Origin: Thermomonas flagellata
GTDB taxonomy: Bacteria; Pseudomonadota; Gammaproteobacteria; Xanthomonadales; Xanthomonadaceae
Direction of reading: 5' to 3'
Assembly (NCBI RefSeq): GCF_022419185.1
Contig: NZ_JAJOZK010000003.1
Location: 124,001 to 188,000 of the forward strand
Length of the DNA stretch: 64,000 nucleotides
The position numbers and the translations under genes are program-made. This document shows, one piece after another, positions 10,006 to 20,469 of this stretch. Numbering within the stretch: position 1 is the stretch's first letter; each line of letters starts with the position of its first letter. Under the pieces are notes generated by a model, which was not told the origin of the DNA, did no database searches, and saw only the letters and a program-made list of their open reading frames with translations.

Positions 10006-11025
10006 ATGCCCGGCACCGCGGTCCTCGCCTCGGAACTGGCCCGCCGCTTCGGCCTGGATCTCCAGGGCGAGGACCGCGCGCTGGACGGGGTCGCCACCCT
10101 CGCCCGCGCCGGCGCGACCCAGCTGGCCTTCCTGGCCAACCCGCGCTACCGCGCGCAGCTGGCACAGACCCGCGCCGGTGCGGTGGTGCTGCGCGCCACG
10201 GACGCCGCCGGCTTCGCCGGCAGCGCGCTGATCGCGCGCGACCCGTATGCCGCGTTCGCGCGGATCGCCGCGCTGTTCGAACCGCGCCCGGCGCGTCCGC
10301 CCGGGATCCATCCGAGCGCGGTGGTCGACCCCAGCGCCCAGGTCGACCCCAGCGCGCACGTCGGCGCGCACGTCGCAGTCGGCGCGCGCAGCCGGATCGG
10401 CCCCGGCTGCGTGGTCGGCCCCGGCTGCGTGATCGGCGAGGACTGCGAACTCGGCGAGGGCTGCGAGCTGGTGGCGCGGGTCACCCTGGTCACCCGCGTG
10501 CGCCTCGGGCGGCGGGTGCTGGTGCACCCCGGCGCGGTGCTCGGCGCCGACGGCTTCGGCATCGCCATGGACCAGGGCCAGTGGCTGAAGGTGCCGCAGC
10601 TGGGCGGGGTGGTGGTCGGCGACGACTGCGAGATCGGCGCCAACACCACCATCGACCGCGGCGCGCTGGACGACACCGTGCTCGAACAGGACGTGCGCCT
10701 GGACAACCAGATCCAGATCGCGCACAACGTCCACATCGGCGCGCACACCGCGATGGCCGGCTGCGCCGCGGTGGCCGGCAGCGCGCGGATCGGCCGCCAC
10801 TGCCTGATCGGCGGCGGCGCCGGCATCCTCGGCCACCTCGAGCTGTGCGACCGGGTGGTGGTCACCGCGATGTCGCTGGTGACCCACTCGATCCGCGAGC
10901 CGGGCGAGTATTCTTCCGGCACCCCGCTGATGGAGAATCGGCGCTGGCGGCGCAGCGCGGCGCGGTTCAAGCAGCTGGACCGCATCGCGCGCCGCGCCGG
11001 CGCCGGCGACAAGGACACCGAATGA
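10006..11025 (+). CDS. lpxD: UDP-3-O-(3-hydroxyacyl)glucosamine N-acyltransferase
   Basis: Third step of lipid A synthesis: transfers a 3-hydroxyacyl chain from acyl-ACP to the 2-amino group of UDP-3-O-acylglucosamine. The 339-residue protein has an N-terminal uridine-binding domain (to about residue 100) followed by left-handed beta-helix hexapeptide repeats visible as runs of I/V-G-x-x. The motif [12 protein letters not shown] is near residue 218 and the His-containing [15 protein letters not shown] near residue 242. ATG 10006 follows the bamA stop by 7 nt; the frame is open upstream but would run into bamA. The stop overlaps fabZ by 4 nt. Confidence 0.96.
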   Translation: MPGTAVLASELARRFGLDLQGEDRALDGVATLARAGATQLAFLANPRYRAQLAQTRAGAVVLRATDAAGFAGSALIARDPYAAFARIAALFEPRPARPPGIHPSAVVDPSAQVDPSAHVGAHVAVGARSRIGPGCVVGPGCVIGEDCELGEGCELVARVTLVTRVRLGRRVLVHPGAVLGADGFGIAMDQGQWLKVPQLGGVVVGDDCEIGANTTIDRGALDDTVLEQDVRLDNQIQIAHNVHIGAHTAMAGCAAVAGSARIGRHCLIGGGAGILGHLELCDRVVVTAMSLVTHSIREPGEYSSGTPLMENRRWRRSAARFKQLDRIARRAGAGDKDTE

Positions 11026-11492
11026 ACGACGCCGCCTTCACCCCGCTGTTCACCCCGCCGTTCGGGCCGGCCGAGATCGAGCGCCTGCTGCCGCACCGCT
11101 ATCCGTTCCTGCTGGTCGACCGCGTGCTCGAGTTCGAGAAGGACCGCCGCGTGCTGGCCTACAAGAACGTCAGCTACAACGAGCCCTTCTTCGGCGGGCA
11201 CTTCCCCGGGCACCCGGTGATGCCGGGGGTGCTGGTGATCGAGGCGATCGCGCAGGCCGGCGGCGTGCTCACCCAGCTCTCGCGCGATCCGTCCGAGCTG
11301 GGCAAGGACACCTTCTACCTGGTCAAGGTGGACAAGGCGCGCTTCAGCCGGATGGTGGTGCCGGGCGACCGCCTGGAACTGGAGGTCACGCTCGAGCGCC
11401 GCATCCGCAACATGGCGCAGTACGCCGGAGTCGCGCGGGTGGACGGCGAGCAGGCCGCCTGCGCCGAGATCATCTGCGCGGCCGCGCGATGA
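11022..11492 (+). CDS. fabZ: 3-hydroxyacyl-[acyl-carrier-protein] dehydratase FabZ
   Basis: Dehydrates 3-hydroxyacyl-ACP in fatty acid elongation and so competes with LpxA and LpxD for hydroxyacyl-ACP; its location inside the lpx cluster is the classic arrangement balancing the two pathways. The 156-residue hot-dog protein shows [13 protein letters not shown] near residue 22 and the active-site segment [17 protein letters not shown] near residue 58, with catalytic His and Glu. Both ends overlap neighbours by 4 nt (ATGA), so lpxD, fabZ and lpxA are probably translated in a coupled way. The N-terminus carries about ten extra residues compared with short homologues. Confidence 0.97.
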   Translation: MNDAAFTPLFTPPFGPAEIERLLPHRYPFLLVDRVLEFEKDRRVLAYKNVSYNEPFFGGHFPGHPVMPGVLVIEAIAQAGGVLTQLSRDPSELGKDTFYLVKVDKARFSRMVVPGDRLELEVTLERRIRNMAQYAGVARVDGEQAACAEIICAAAR

Positions 11493-12280
11493 ACGCCGCC
11501 GCGCCCGAGGTGCATCCGACCGCGGTGGTCGCCGCCGACGCCCGGCTCGGGCCGGGCGTCGTGGTCGGCGCGTACACCGTGATCGGACCGGAGGTCGAGA
11601 TCGGCGCCGGCACCCGCATCGGCCCGCACTGCAGCGTGCTCGGGCCGACCCGGATCGGCCGCGACAACGTGATCCACGGCCACGCCGCGATCGGCGGCGA
11701 CCCGCAGGACAAGAAATACCAGGGCGAGCGCGTCGCGCTGGAGATCGGCGACGGCAACGTGTTCCGCGAGTTCGTCACCATCAACCGCGGCACCGGCGGC
11801 GGCGGCGGCGTGACCCGCATCGGCCACCGCAACTGGTTCCTGGCCTATTGCCACGTCGCCCACGACTGCCAGGTCGGCGACGACTGCGTGTTCTCCAACA
11901 ACGCCGGCCTGGCCGGGCACGTCACCATCGGCAACTTCGTGATCCTCAGCGGCTTCTCCGGGGTGCACCAGTTCTGCCGGGTCGGCGACCATGCCTTCAT
12001 CGGCATGGGCGCGCTGGTCGGCGGCGACGTGCCGCCGTTCGTGATGGTCGCCCAGGACCGCCCGGCGCGGCCGCGCGGCATCAATACCGAGGGCCTCAAG
12101 CGCCGCGGCTTCACCCCCGAGCGGATCGCCGCGATCCGGCGCGCCTACCGCACCCTGTACCTCGGCGACGGCGGGCTGGAGGAGGCGCGCGCCGAGCTGG
12201 CCGAGGCCGCCGCCGGCAACCCGGACGTGCGCGCCTTCCTCGACTTCATCGAGGCCGGCGGGCGCCCGCTGCTGCGCTGA
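11489..12280 (+). CDS. lpxA: UDP-N-acetylglucosamine O-acyltransferase LpxA
   Basis: First, reversible step of lipid A synthesis: adds a 3-hydroxyacyl chain from ACP to UDP-GlcNAc. The 263-residue length matches the family. It starts with beta-helix hexapeptide repeats ([20 protein letters not shown]) and has the conserved [10 protein letters not shown] near residue 71 and FVTINRGT near residue 94. The catalytic histidine region is at [13 protein letters not shown], and [15 protein letters not shown] leads into the C-terminal helical domain. The start overlaps fabZ by 4 nt. Confidence 0.97.
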   Translation: MNAAAPEVHPTAVVAADARLGPGVVVGAYTVIGPEVEIGAGTRIGPHCSVLGPTRIGRDNVIHGHAAIGGDPQDKKYQGERVALEIGDGNVFREFVTINRGTGGGGGVTRIGHRNWFLAYCHVAHDCQVGDDCVFSNNAGLAGHVTIGNFVILSGFSGVHQFCRVGDHAFIGMGALVGGDVPPFVMVAQDRPARPRGINTEGLKRRGFTPERIAAIRRAYRTLYLGDGGLEEARAELAEAAAGNPDVRAFLDFIEAGGRPLLR

Positions 12281-12325
12281 GCAGACCGCATGGCGCGCGC
12301 CGCGGGCCCCTGCTGAACCGCCCCG

Positions 12326-13534
12326 ATGCCAGCGAGCGTGCCCGCGCCCACCCTGTCCACGCCGCCGCCAGCGGCCACGCCGCGGCCGCCCCTGCGGATC
12401 GCGCTGTGCGCCGGCGAGGCCTCCGGCGACCAGCTCGGTGCCGGTCTGGTCGCAGCCCTGCGCGCGCGGGCGCCGGACGCGCAGTTCGCCGGGATCGGCG
12501 GCGAGGCCATGCGCGCGGCCGGGGTGCAGACCTGGCACGACAGCAGCGCGCTGGCGGTGATGGGCCTGGCCGAGGTGCTGGCGCACCTGCCGCGCCTGCT
12601 CAGGCTCCGCAAGACGTTCCGCCAGCGCGTCCTCGCCTGGCAGCCGGACGTGTTCATCGGCATCGATGCGCCCGACTTCAACCTCGGCGTGGAGCGCTGG
12701 CTGAAGCAGCGCGGCGTGCGCACGGTGCACGACGTCAGCCCCTCGGTCTGGGCCTGGCGCGAGGGCCGCGCCGCGCGGATCGGCGCAAGCGCGGACCGCG
12801 TGCTGTGCCTGTTCCCGATGGAACCGCCGATCTACGCCCGCCACGGGGTGGACGCGGTCTACACCGGGCATCCGCTGGCGGACGCGATCCCGCTGGTGCC
12901 GGACCGCGCCGCGGCGCGCGCGGCGCTGGGCGTGGCGGCGGACGCGCCGGTGCTGGCGCTGCTGCCGGGCAGCCGGCTGGGCGAGATCCATCGCCTGCTG
13001 CCGGTGTTCCTCGCCGCCGCCGCGCGCCTGGCCGGCGATGTCCCCGGCCTGCAGGTGCTGGTGCCGGCGGCCAATCCGGCCTGCCGCGCGGCGATCGCGG
13101 CCGGGCTGGCCGCGGCCGCGCCGCTGCCGATGCCGGTGCAGGTCCTGGACGGCCAGGCGCAGGCGGCCATGATCGCCAGCGACGTGGTCCTGCTCGCCTC
13201 CGGCACCGCCGCGCTGGAGGCGATGCTGTGCAAGCGGCCGATGGTGGTCGGGCACCGGGTGTCGCCGGCCAGCTATGCGATCGCGCGCCTGCTGCGACTG
13301 ATCCGTACCCGCCACGTCAGCCTGCCCAACATCCTCGCCGGCGAGGCGCTGGTGCCGGAGCTGCTGCAGGACGCCTGCACCCCCGGGAACCTGCACGCCG
13401 CGCTGCTGCGCTGGTTCCGCGATCCGGCCGCGGTGGCGGCGCTGCAGCCGCGCTTCCTCGCCCTGCACCAGGCCCTGCGCTGCGACGCCTCGGCGCGCGC
13501 CGCCGAGGCCGTGCTGGAGGTGGCGCGGCGATGA
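12326..13534 (+). CDS. lpxB: Lipid A disaccharide synthase
   Basis: Peripheral membrane glycosyltransferase (GT19) that joins UDP-diacylglucosamine and lipid X to form the beta-1,6 lipid A disaccharide. The 402-residue protein has the N-terminal motif [17 protein letters not shown] near residue 30, GIGGEAM near residue 58, and [14 protein letters not shown] near residue 113. [12 protein letters not shown] follows near residue 138 and [15 protein letters not shown] near residue 213. The first 20 residues are Pro/Ala-rich and poorly conserved, so a slightly later start is possible. The stop overlaps the rnhB start by 4 nt. Confidence 0.95.
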   Translation: MPASVPAPTLSTPPPAATPRPPLRIALCAGEASGDQLGAGLVAALRARAPDAQFAGIGGEAMRAAGVQTWHDSSALAVMGLAEVLAHLPRLLRLRKTFRQRVLAWQPDVFIGIDAPDFNLGVERWLKQRGVRTVHDVSPSVWAWREGRAARIGASADRVLCLFPMEPPIYARHGVDAVYTGHPLADAIPLVPDRAAARAALGVAADAPVLALLPGSRLGEIHRLLPVFLAAAARLAGDVPGLQVLVPAANPACRAAIAAGLAAAAPLPMPVQVLDGQAQAAMIASDVVLLASGTAALEAMLCKRPMVVGHRVSPASYAIARLLRLIRTRHVSLPNILAGEALVPELLQDACTPGNLHAALLRWFRDPAAVAALQPRFLALHQALRCDASARAAEAVLEVARR

Positions 13535-14109
13535 CCCTGCGCGTCGCCGGGGTGGACGAGGCCGGGCGCGGGCCGCTGGCCGGCCCGGTGGTGGTGGCCG
13601 CGGTCATCCTCGACCCGGCGCGGCCGATCGCTGGGCTGGACGACTCCAAGCGCCTGAGCGCGGCACGGCGCACCGCGCTGGTGCCGCGGATCGAGGCCAC
13701 CGCGCTGGCCTGGCGGGTGGAGTTCGTGTCGGTCGCCGAGATCGACGCGCGCAACATCCTGCACGCCACCCTGGACGGCATGCGGCGCGCGCTGGCCGCG
13801 CTGCGGCCGCCGCCGCAGCACGCCCTGGTGGACGGCGACCGCGTCCCGGACGGGCTGGCCTGCGCGGCGACCGCGGTGGTCGGCGGCGATGCCAGCGAAC
13901 CGGCGATCATGGCCGCCTCGATCCTGGCCAAGGTCGCCCGCGACCGCCACATGCAGGCGCTGCACCGGCGCTATCCGCAGTACGGGTTCGACCGCCACAT
14001 GGGCTACCCGACCCCGGAGCACCGCGCCGCCCTGCTGCGCCACGGCCCCTGCCCGGAACACCGGCGCAGCTTCGCCCCGGTGCGCGCCGCGCTGGCCGCG
14101 CGCGGCTGA
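13531..14109 (+). CDS. rnhB: Ribonuclease HII
   Basis: Removes RNA from RNA-DNA hybrids and nicks at single ribonucleotides in DNA. The 192-residue protein has the conserved acidic N-terminal motif [14 protein letters not shown] (residues 5-18), a LDDSKRLS motif near residue 36, the ALVDGD segment near residue 99 and the [11 protein letters not shown] helix near residue 130. The start overlaps lpxB by 4 nt. The lpxB-rnhB-dnaE order is widely conserved in gammaproteobacteria and places genome maintenance genes downstream of the lipid A cluster. Confidence 0.97.
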   Translation: MTLRVAGVDEAGRGPLAGPVVVAAVILDPARPIAGLDDSKRLSAARRTALVPRIEATALAWRVEFVSVAEIDARNILHATLDGMRRALAALRPPPQHALVDGDRVPDGLACAATAVVGGDASEPAIMAASILAKVARDRHMQALHRRYPQYGFDRHMGYPTPEHRAALLRHGPCPEHRRSFAPVRAALAARG

Positions 14110-14124
14110 GCCGGCTGTCAAGCC

Positions 14125-14153
14125 TTGTCCGCGCCCGGCGCCGGGCCTACCCT
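14125..14153 (+). promoter_or_regulatory. Candidate dnaE promoter with palindromic spacer
   Basis: TTGTCC (14125-14130, four of six to -35 consensus) is separated by exactly 17 bp from TACCCT (14148-14153, matching the essential T-A-T positions of a -10). The spacer contains a perfect 14-bp palindrome, GCCCGGCGCCGGGC (14133-14146). The dnaE start is 23 nt after the -10. Confidence 0.5.
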
Positions 14154-14176
14154 GCCGGGGCCCGCCAGGACGCGTG

Positions 14177-17100
14177 ATGCCCGCCCGCTTCGTCCACCTG
14201 CACCTGCACAGCGAATACTCGCTGGTCGATTCGACCATCCGCCTACCGGACCTGGTCGCGGCCTGCGCGGCGCGCGGACTGCCGGCGGTGGCAGTGACCG
14301 ACCTCGACAACCTGTTCGCGCTGGTCAAGTTCTACAAGCAGGCGGAGAAGGCCGGGATCAAGCCGATCGCCGGCGCCGACCTGCGGATCGCCGAAGGCGA
14401 CGCCGCGGCCGCGCGCCTGACCGTGCTGTGCCGCGACCACGCCGGCTACCTCAGCCTGTCGCGCCTGCTGACCCGGGCCTGGATGGAAGGCCACCGCCTC
14501 GACGGGGTCGCGCTGCGCCCGGCCTGGCTGGAGGACAACGCCGGCCTGTTCGCGCTCGCCGGTCCGCAGTCGGAGCCCGGCCTGCTGCTCGCCGCCGGCC
14601 GCCCCGACCACGCCGAGCAGGCGCTGCGCGACCTGCAGGCGCGCTTCGGCGAGCGCCTGCACCTGGAGCTGGTGCGCTGCGGGCGCCCCGGCGAGGAGGC
14701 GTTCAACCGCTTCGCGCTGGAGGCCGCGGCGCGCCTCGGCATCCCGCTGGTGGCCAGCAACGACGTGCGCTTCCTCGACCCGGAGGGCTTCGATGCGCAC
14801 GAGGCGCGGGTGTGCATCGCCAGCGGACGCACGCTGGACGACCCCAAGCGCCCGCAGGACTACAGCCGCGAGCAGTGGCTGAAGCCGGCGGAGGCGATGG
14901 CCGCGCTGTTCGCCGACGCGCCCGACGCGATCGACAACGCGCTGGCGCTGGCCAGCCGCTGCAACCTCGAGCTGCGGCTGGGGACCTACTACCTGCCGGC
15001 GTTCCCGGTGCCGGCCGCGGAGACGCTCGACAGCTGGATTCGGCGGCAGGCGCGCGACGGCCTGCAGGCGCGCCTGGAGAAGCACCCGCTGGCACCGGGC
15101 AAGACCCGCGCCGACTACGACGCGCGGCTCGAGACCGAGCTGGACGTGATCGTGAAGATGGGCTTCCCCGGCTACTTCCTGATCGTGGCCGACTTCATCA
15201 ACTGGGCCAAGCAGCACGGCATCCCGGTCGGCCCCGGGCGCGGCTCCGGCGCCGGCTCGCTGGTGGCATGGGCGCTGGGCATCACCGACCTCGACCCGCT
15301 GCCCTACGACCTGCTGTTCGAGCGCTTCCTCAACCCGGAGCGGGTGTCGATGCCGGACTTCGACATCGACTTCTGCATGGACCGCCGCGACGAGGTGATC
15401 GAGTACGTCGCACGCAAGTACGGGCGCGACCGCGTCAGCCAGATCATCACCTACGGCACCATGGCCGCCAAGGCGGTGTTGCGCGACACCGGGCGCGTGC
15501 TCGGGCATCCCTACGGCTTCGTCGACGGCCTGGCCAAACTGATCCCGCTGCAGCCGGCCGACCCGGTCACCCTCGCCGACGCGCTCGGCACCAGCGCGCG
15601 CGCGCGCCAGGAGCCGGAACGCCAGGTCGCGGAGTTCCGCCAGCGCTATGACGGCGACGACACGGTGCGCGACCTGGTCGACCTCGCCCTGCAGCTGGAG
15701 GATCTCACCCGCAACGCCGGCAAGCACGCCGGCGGCGTGGTGATCGCGCCCTCGCCGCTGTCCAACTTCTGCCCGCTGTACGCCGAGCACGACGGCCAGG
15801 GCCGCGGCAAGAACCCGGTCACCCAGTTCGACAAGGACGACGTGGAGGCGGTCGGGCTGGTCAAGTTCGACTTCCTCGGCCTGCGCACGCTGACCATCAT
15901 CGACTGGGCGGTGAAGGCCATCAACGCGCGCCGCCGGGCGGCCGGCGAGGCGCCGCTGGACATCGCCGCGCTGCCGCTGGACGACGCCGACACCTATGCC
16001 CTGTTCGCGCGCGGGCAGACGGTGGCCGTGTTCCAGTTCGAATCGCGCGGCATGCGCGAGCTGCTCAAGCGCGCGCGCCCGGACCGCTTCGAGGACATCA
16101 TCGCGCTGGCGGCGCTGTTCCGCCCCGGCCCGCTCGGCAGCGGCATGGACCGCCAGTGGTGCGACCGCAAGCACGGGATCGAGGAGGTCAGCTACCCGCA
16201 CCCGGCGCTGGAACCGGTGCTGGCGCCGACCTACGGCGTGATCGTGTACCAGGAACAGGTGATGCAGATCGCGCAGGTGCTGGCCGGCTATTCGCTGGGC
16301 GGCGCCGACCTGCTGCGGCGCGCGATGGGCAAGAAGAAGCCCGAGGAGATGGCCAAGGAGCGCGCCAAGTTCGAGGCCGGCGCCGCCGCGCGCGGGGTCG
16401 ACCCGAAGACCGCGACCCAGATCTTCGACCTGATGGAGAAGTTCGCCGAGTACGGCTTCAACAAGTCGCACTCGGCGGCCTACGCGCTGGTCGCCTACCA
16501 GACCGCCTGGCTCAAGGTGCACTACCCGGCCGAGTTCATGGCCGCGGTGCTGTCCTCGGACATGGACAACACCGACAAGGTGGTCGGCTTCCTGGCCGAG
16601 GCGCGCGCGCTCGGGATCGACGTGCAGCCGCCGCACGTGAACGCCTCGGACTACCGCTTCCGGGCCGAACCCGACGGGGCCATCCGCTACGGCCTGGGCG
16701 CGGTCAAGGGCGTCGGCCAGGGCGTATGCGAGGCGATCGTGGCCGCACGCGCGGCCGGCGGCGCGTTCACCGGCCTGCTCGACTTCTGCCAGCGGGTGCA
16801 GGCCAGCGGCCTGAACCGGCGCACCCTGGAGGCGCTGATCCAGGCCGGCGCGCTGGACGGGCTGGCCCCGACCCGCGCCTCGCTGATGCTGCAGCTGCCG
16901 CAGGTGCTGCAGGCCAGCGAGCAGATCGCGCGCAGCCGCGAGGCCGGCCTGCAGGACATGTTCGGCGCCGCGGAGGCCGCCAGCCCGCTCGACGTGCCGC
17001 TGCCGACCTGCGCCGAATGGCCGCTGGCGCAGCGGCTGGCGGGCGAACGCGAGACCCTCGGGCACTACCTCAGCGGGCACCCGCTCGACCCCTACCGCGA

Positions 17101-17701
17101 GGAGCTGCGGCAGCTGGTCGGGCACGACCTCGGCGGGCTGGACGCGGTCTGGGAGGCGCGCCCGGCCGACGCCCGCAGCGGCTGGCGCCCGGAGCTGACC
17201 GTGGTGGTCGCCGGGCAGGTCGCCTCGGTGCGCAAGCGCGGCGACGACCAGTCCTTCGTGGTGCTGGAGGACGGCCGCGGCCGGATCGAATGCGGGTTCT
17301 TCGGCCAGCAATGGCAGCAGTACGCGCCGCTGCTGGTGCGCGACCGCATCCTGCTGGTCGAGGGCGGCCTGCGCGAGGACGAATTCAGCGGCGGCTTCTC
17401 GCTGCGCGCGCGCCGCGCCTGGGACTACCCGGCATGGGTGGCCGAAAGCCGCGGCCAGCGCCTGCAGCTGGAGCTGGACCTGCGCGCGCACGGTGCGCTC
17501 GAGCAGCTGGCGCGGGTGCTGCGCGAGCGCCGCGGCAGCACCCCGGTGCTGATCGAGGCCACCACCGCGGCCGGCCGCGGCCGGCTGCTGATCAACGGCG
17601 ACGGCGGACTGCGGGTGGACGCGGACCTGCCGGACCTGCTGCGCGGGCTGCCGGGGGTGGGCCGGGTGCGCCTGCAGCTGGCGCGCCCGTGGGCGGAATG
17701 A
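14177..17701 (+). CDS. dnaE: DNA polymerase III alpha subunit
   Basis: Replicative 5'-3' DNA polymerase of the chromosomal replisome. The 1174-residue length fits the DnaE1 class. An N-terminal PHP domain begins at residue 4 ([15 protein letters not shown]). The palm carries the catalytic aspartates in [13 protein letters not shown] near residue 395. It is followed by the fingers ([14 protein letters not shown]), a helix-hairpin-helix region ([18 protein letters not shown]) and a C-terminal OB fold ([20 protein letters not shown]). In the PHP second motif the usual TDHGN reads TDLDN, so metal binding and proofreading by PHP are doubtful; a separate DnaQ exonuclease would be expected elsewhere. 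ATG 14177 has AGGA 6 nt upstream. Confidence 0.98.
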   Translation: MPARFVHLHLHSEYSLVDSTIRLPDLVAACAARGLPAVAVTDLDNLFALVKFYKQAEKAGIKPIAGADLRIAEGDAAAARLTVLCRDHAGYLSLSRLLTRAWMEGHRLDGVALRPAWLEDNAGLFALAGPQSEPGLLLAAGRPDHAEQALRDLQARFGERLHLELVRCGRPGEEAFNRFALEAAARLGIPLVASNDVRFLDPEGFDAHEARVCIASGRTLDDPKRPQDYSREQWLKPAEAMAALFADAPDAIDNALALASRCNLELRLGTYYLPAFPVPAAETLDSWIRRQARDGLQARLEKHPLAPGKTRADYDARLETELDVIVKMGFPGYFLIVADFINWAKQHGIPVGPGRGSGAGSLVAWALGITDLDPLPYDLLFERFLNPERVSMPDFDIDFCMDRRDEVIEYVARKYGRDRVSQIITYGTMAAKAVLRDTGRVLGHPYGFVDGLAKLIPLQPADPVTLADALGTSARARQEPERQVAEFRQRYDGDDTVRDLVDLALQLEDLTRNAGKHAGGVVIAPSPLSNFCPLYAEHDGQGRGKNPVTQFDKDDVEAVGLVKFDFLGLRTLTIIDWAVKAINARRRAAGEAPLDIAALPLDDADTYALFARGQTVAVFQFESRGMRELLKRARPDRFEDIIALAALFRPGPLGSGMDRQWCDRKHGIEEVSYPHPALEPVLAPTYGVIVYQEQVMQIAQVLAGYSLGGADLLRRAMGKKKPEEMAKERAKFEAGAAARGVDPKTATQIFDLMEKFAEYGFNKSHSAAYALVAYQTAWLKVHYPAEFMAAVLSSDMDNTDKVVGFLAEARALGIDVQPPHVNASDYRFRAEPDGAIRYGLGAVKGVGQGVCEAIVAARAAGGAFTGLLDFCQRVQASGLNRRTLEALIQAGALDGLAPTRASLMLQLPQVLQASEQIARSREAGLQDMFGAAEAASPLDVPLPTCAEWPLAQRLAGERETLGHYLSGHPLDPYREELRQLVGHDLGGLDAVWEARPADARSGWRPELTVVVAGQVASVRKRGDDQSFVVLEDGRGRIECGFFGQQWQQYAPLLVRDRILLVEGGLREDEFSGGFSLRARRAWDYPAWVAESRGQRLQLELDLRAHGALEQLARVLRERRGSTPVLIEATTAAGRGRLLINGDGGLRVDADLPDLLRGLPGVGRVRLQLARPWAE

Positions 17702-17758
17702 GCCCGCGCGCGGCGGGGCGCCTGCCACCTACGGTTCGGTACGGTCGCCGCGCTGGGC

Positions 17759-17764
17759 TACACT
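17759..17764 (+). promoter_or_regulatory. Candidate -10 of accA, placing the start codon at +1 (leaderless)
   Basis: TACACT (17759-17764) ends 7 nt before the accA ATG at 17772. Transcription usually starts 6-8 nt after a -10, so the mRNA would begin at or next to the start codon. A weak -35 (TCGGTA, 17736-17741) lies 17 bp upstream. No Shine-Dalgarno sequence is visible. Confidence 0.45.
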
Positions 17765-17771
17765 GCCGGCG

Positions 17772-18737
17772 ATGAACCCGAACTACCTCGATTTCGAGCA
17801 GCCGATCGCGGACCTGGAGGCCAAGATCCAGGAACTGCGCCAGGCCAGCAGCGCACCCGGGCTGGACGTGGACGCCGAGGTGCGCGCGCTGCAGGACAAG
17901 CTGCGCAAGCGCACTGCCGCGATCTTCCGCGATCTCAGCCCGTGGCAGGTGTCGCAGCTGGCGCGCCACCCGCAGCGGCCGTATACCCTGGACTACCTGC
18001 GCCTGATTTGCGAGGAGTTCCAAGAGCTGGCCGGCGACCGCGCCTTTGCCGACGATCCGGCGATCGTCGGCGGGCTGGCGCGGATCGACGGCCGCGCGCT
18101 GGTGGTGGTCGGGCACGAGAAGGGCCGCGACACCAAGTCCAAGGTCCGGCGCAACTTCGGCATGCCCAAGCCAGAGGGCTACCGCAAGGCGTTGCGCCTG
18201 TTCAAGCTGGCCGAACGCTTCCGGCTGCCGGTGCTGACCTTCATCGACACCCCCGGCGCCTGGCCCGGGATCGACGCCGAGGAGCGCGGCCAGTCCGAGG
18301 CGATCGCCCGCAACCTGCTAGAGATGAGCCAGCTGCGGGTGCCGGTGGTGTGCACCGTGATCGGCGAGGGCGGCAGCGGCGGCGCGCTGGCGATCGGCGT
18401 GGGCGACCGCACCCTGATGCTGGAATACAGCACCTACTCGGTGATCAGCCCGGAAGGCTGCGCCTCGATCCTGTGGCGCGACGCGGCCAAGGCCAAGGAC
18501 GCGGCCGAGCAGCTCGGCCTGACCGCGCGCCGGCTCAAGGAGCTCGGGCTGATCGACAAGGTGGTGCGCGAGCCGATCGGCGGCGCCCACCGCAATCCGG
18601 TGCAGATGGCCAAGCGCCTGAAGGCGGTGCTGCTGAACGAACTGGACGCGCTGCAACCGGTGCCGATCGACACCCTGCTGGAGCGCCGCTACCGCCGCCT
18701 GCGCGGCTACGGCGCCTACGAGACCGCGGCGGCCTGA
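17772..18737 (+). CDS. accA: Acetyl-CoA carboxylase carboxyltransferase subunit alpha
   Basis: Alpha half of the carboxyltransferase that moves the carboxyl group from biotin-BCCP to acetyl-CoA, giving malonyl-CoA for fatty acid synthesis; works as an alpha2beta2 complex with AccD (not in this window). The 321-residue length is typical. Visible: [19 protein letters not shown] at the N-terminus, [13 protein letters not shown] near residue 62, [20 protein letters not shown] near residue 157, and the oxyanion-hole glycine run [15 protein letters not shown] near residue 199. It lies downstream of dnaE, as in many gammaproteobacteria. Confidence 0.97.
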   Translation: MNPNYLDFEQPIADLEAKIQELRQASSAPGLDVDAEVRALQDKLRKRTAAIFRDLSPWQVSQLARHPQRPYTLDYLRLICEEFQELAGDRAFADDPAIVGGLARIDGRALVVVGHEKGRDTKSKVRRNFGMPKPEGYRKALRLFKLAERFRLPVLTFIDTPGAWPGIDAEERGQSEAIARNLLEMSQLRVPVVCTVIGEGGSGGALAIGVGDRTLMLEYSTYSVISPEGCASILWRDAAKAKDAAEQLGLTARRLKELGLIDKVVREPIGGAHRNPVQMAKRLKAVLLNELDALQPVPIDTLLERRYRRLRGYGAYETAAA

Positions 18738-18770
18738 GACCCGGCGCGCGCTGCGCGCGGGCGCGCTGCT

Positions 18771-18779
18771 TGCTAGAGT
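18771..18779 (+). promoter_or_regulatory. Candidate extended -10 promoter of the small membrane protein gene
   Basis: TGC-TAGAGT (18771-18779) fits the TGn-extended -10 pattern and lies about 40 nt before the start. I see no convincing -35. The gene also has a strong ribosome site, GGGGAGGA at 18807-18814, 4 nt before its ATG. Confidence 0.45.
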
Positions 18780-18818
18780 CCCCGCGCCGCCATCCGGGCG
18801 GCGTCTGGGGAGGACACC

Positions 18819-19118
18819 ATGGTCATCAAGCGTATCGGAGTGCTGTCCGCCGGCAAGCTCGCCGGCATCATCGCGGCCGCGATCGGGCTCATCGTCGGGC
18901 TGCTGCTGTTCCTGTTCAGCAGCCTGCTCGGCGCCGTGGTCGGCAACAGCCTGGGCCAAGGCAGCGGCATGGCCGCGGGCCTCGCCGGCGGGGTCGCCGG
19001 GATCATCGTGCTGCCGATCCTGTACGGCGTGTTCGGCTTCATCGGCGGGGTGATCCAGGCCTTCATCTACAACCTCGCCGCGGGCGTCGTCGGCGGGCTG
19101 CAGATCGAGGTGGAATGA
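18819..19118 (+). CDS. Small membrane protein, possibly DUF3566-like
   Basis: A 99-residue hydrophobic protein of unknown function. After a short basic start (MVIKRIGVLSAGKLAG) it has two or three Gly/Ala/Leu-rich membrane segments, roughly residues 15-45, 50-75 and 76-94. These are separated by a Gly-rich stretch (GNSLGQGSGMAAGLAGG). The start VIKRIGVLSAGKLAGIIAA recalls DUF3566-type small membrane proteins, but that assignment is from memory. The ribosome site is one of the strongest in the window, so the gene is very likely translated. It stands alone between accA and tilS with its own candidate promoter. Confidence 0.8.
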   Translation: MVIKRIGVLSAGKLAGIIAAAIGLIVGLLLFLFSSLLGAVVGNSLGQGSGMAAGLAGGVAGIIVLPILYGVFGFIGGVIQAFIYNLAAGVVGGLQIEVE

Positions 19119-19161
19119 AGCGCATGCGCGCCGCGCCCCGGCGGGCGCGGCGCCGCCGTCC

Positions 19162-20460
19162 ATGCAACCCTCCGGCATGCCACTGCACCTGCCGCCGCTG
19201 CCGCGGGACGGCCCGCTGCGGGTGGGCTTCAGCGGCGGGCTGGACTCGCGCGTGCTGCTCGATCTGCTCGCGGCCGATCCGCGCATGCGCGCGCTGGGGC
19301 TGTCGGCGCTGCACGTGCACCACGGCCTGCATCCCGAGGCTGATGCCTGGGCGGCGCACTGCGCAGGCGTGTGCGCTGCGCTCGGGGTGCCGCTGCAGGT
19401 CGTGCAGGTCCGCGTGGACCGGGACTGCGGGCTCGGCCCGGAGGGCGCGGCGCGGCAGGCGCGCCACGCGGCGTTCGCCGAGGCGCTCGACGCCGACGAA
19501 ATCCTGGTGCTCGCCCACCACCAGGACGACCAGGCCGAGACCCTCCTGCTGCGCGCTCTGCGCGGCGCCGGCGTGGACGGCCTGGCGGCGATGCGCCCGT
19601 GGCGGCGCTTCGCCCGCGGCTGGCTGTGGCGCCCCCTGCTGGCGCAGCCGCGCGCGGTGCTGGCCGCCTATGCCCGCACCCACGGGCTGCAGTGGCTGGA
19701 GGATCCGAGCAACGCCGATCCCGCCCTCGACCGCGGCTTCCTGCGCCGCGAGATCCTGCCGCGGCTGCGCCAGCGCTGGCCGCAGGCGACCGCCGCCCTT
19801 GCGCGCAGCGCTGCGCTGAGCGCACAGGCCGCCGACCTACTGGCCGACGAGGACGCGGCCGCGCTCGTGGCCGCCCGCCTGGGCGCAGACACCCTGCGCG
19901 TGGAGGCCGTGCGCGCCCTGCCCGCCGCGCGGCGCATGCGCCTGCTGCGGCACTGGATCGCCGCGCTCGGGCTGCCGCCGCTGCCGGAGCGGGCACTGGC
20001 GCGGGTCGAGGGCGAACTGCTGGCCGCGCGCGCGGATGCGCAGCCGCGGATCGACTGGCACGGCGCGCGCCTGCAGCGCTGGCGCGACCGCCTGCACGCC
20101 GGCCCGATCCGCCCCGCGCTGCCGCCCGACTGGAGCACGCTCTGGGACGGCCGCACGCCGCTGCGGCTGCCGACCGGCGACTGCCTGCTGCTGGAGGGTA
20201 CCGCCGGCTTCGATGCGCCGCTGCAGGTGCATGCCCGCCGCGGCGGCGAGCGCCTGCGCCTGCCCGGGCGACGGCATACCCATGCACTCAAGCACCTGCT
20301 GCAGGAGGCCGGGATTCCGCCGTGGGAGCGCGCGCGCCTGCCGCTGCTGCGGCATCCCGACGGCGCGCTGCTGGCCGCGGGCGCCGCGCTCATCGGCGCG
20401 CGCCTGGCCGACTGGCTGCAGCACCACCACGCCCGCCTGCACTGGCAGCCGCTGCCGTAA
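19162..20460 (+). CDS. tilS: tRNA(Ile)-lysidine synthetase
   Basis: Modifies C34 of tRNA-Ile(CAU) to lysidine, switching its identity from Met to Ile; essential for decoding AUA. The 432-residue protein has the PP-loop ATP motif FSGGLDSRVLLD near residue 23 and LAHHQDDQAETLLLRALRGA near residue 114. A central TilS domain (DPSNADPALDRGFLRREILP) and a C-terminal TilS-C domain ending HARLHWQPLP follow. A second in-frame ATG at 19177 is an alternative start. Its TAA stop is embedded in the candidate -10 of xseB. accA-tilS linkage is usual, here separated by the small membrane protein. Confidence 0.95.
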   Translation: MQPSGMPLHLPPLPRDGPLRVGFSGGLDSRVLLDLLAADPRMRALGLSALHVHHGLHPEADAWAAHCAGVCAALGVPLQVVQVRVDRDCGLGPEGAARQARHAAFAEALDADEILVLAHHQDDQAETLLLRALRGAGVDGLAAMRPWRRFARGWLWRPLLAQPRAVLAAYARTHGLQWLEDPSNADPALDRGFLRREILPRLRQRWPQATAALARSAALSAQAADLLADEDAAALVAARLGADTLRVEAVRALPAARRMRLLRHWIAALGLPPLPERALARVEGELLAARADAQPRIDWHGARLQRWRDRLHAGPIRPALPPDWSTLWDGRTPLRLPTGDCLLLEGTAGFDAPLQVHARRGGERLRLPGRRHTHALKHLLQEAGIPPWERARLPLLRHPDGALLAAGAALIGARLADWLQHHHARLHWQPLP

Positions 20461-20463
20461 ACT
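20458..20463 (+). promoter_or_regulatory. Candidate -10 of xseB overlapping the tilS stop codon
   Basis: TAAACT (20458-20463) contains the tilS TAA stop and ends 6 nt before the xseB ATG, so transcription would start at the start codon (leaderless). No good -35 is visible at 16-18 bp. Confidence 0.35.
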
Positions 20464-20469
20464 GCCGGT

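Noticed and set aside
14243-17728. A 1161-codon minus-strand frame opposite dnaE
   Set aside because: Pure antisense shadow; no recognisable domain, and dnaE motifs are complete.
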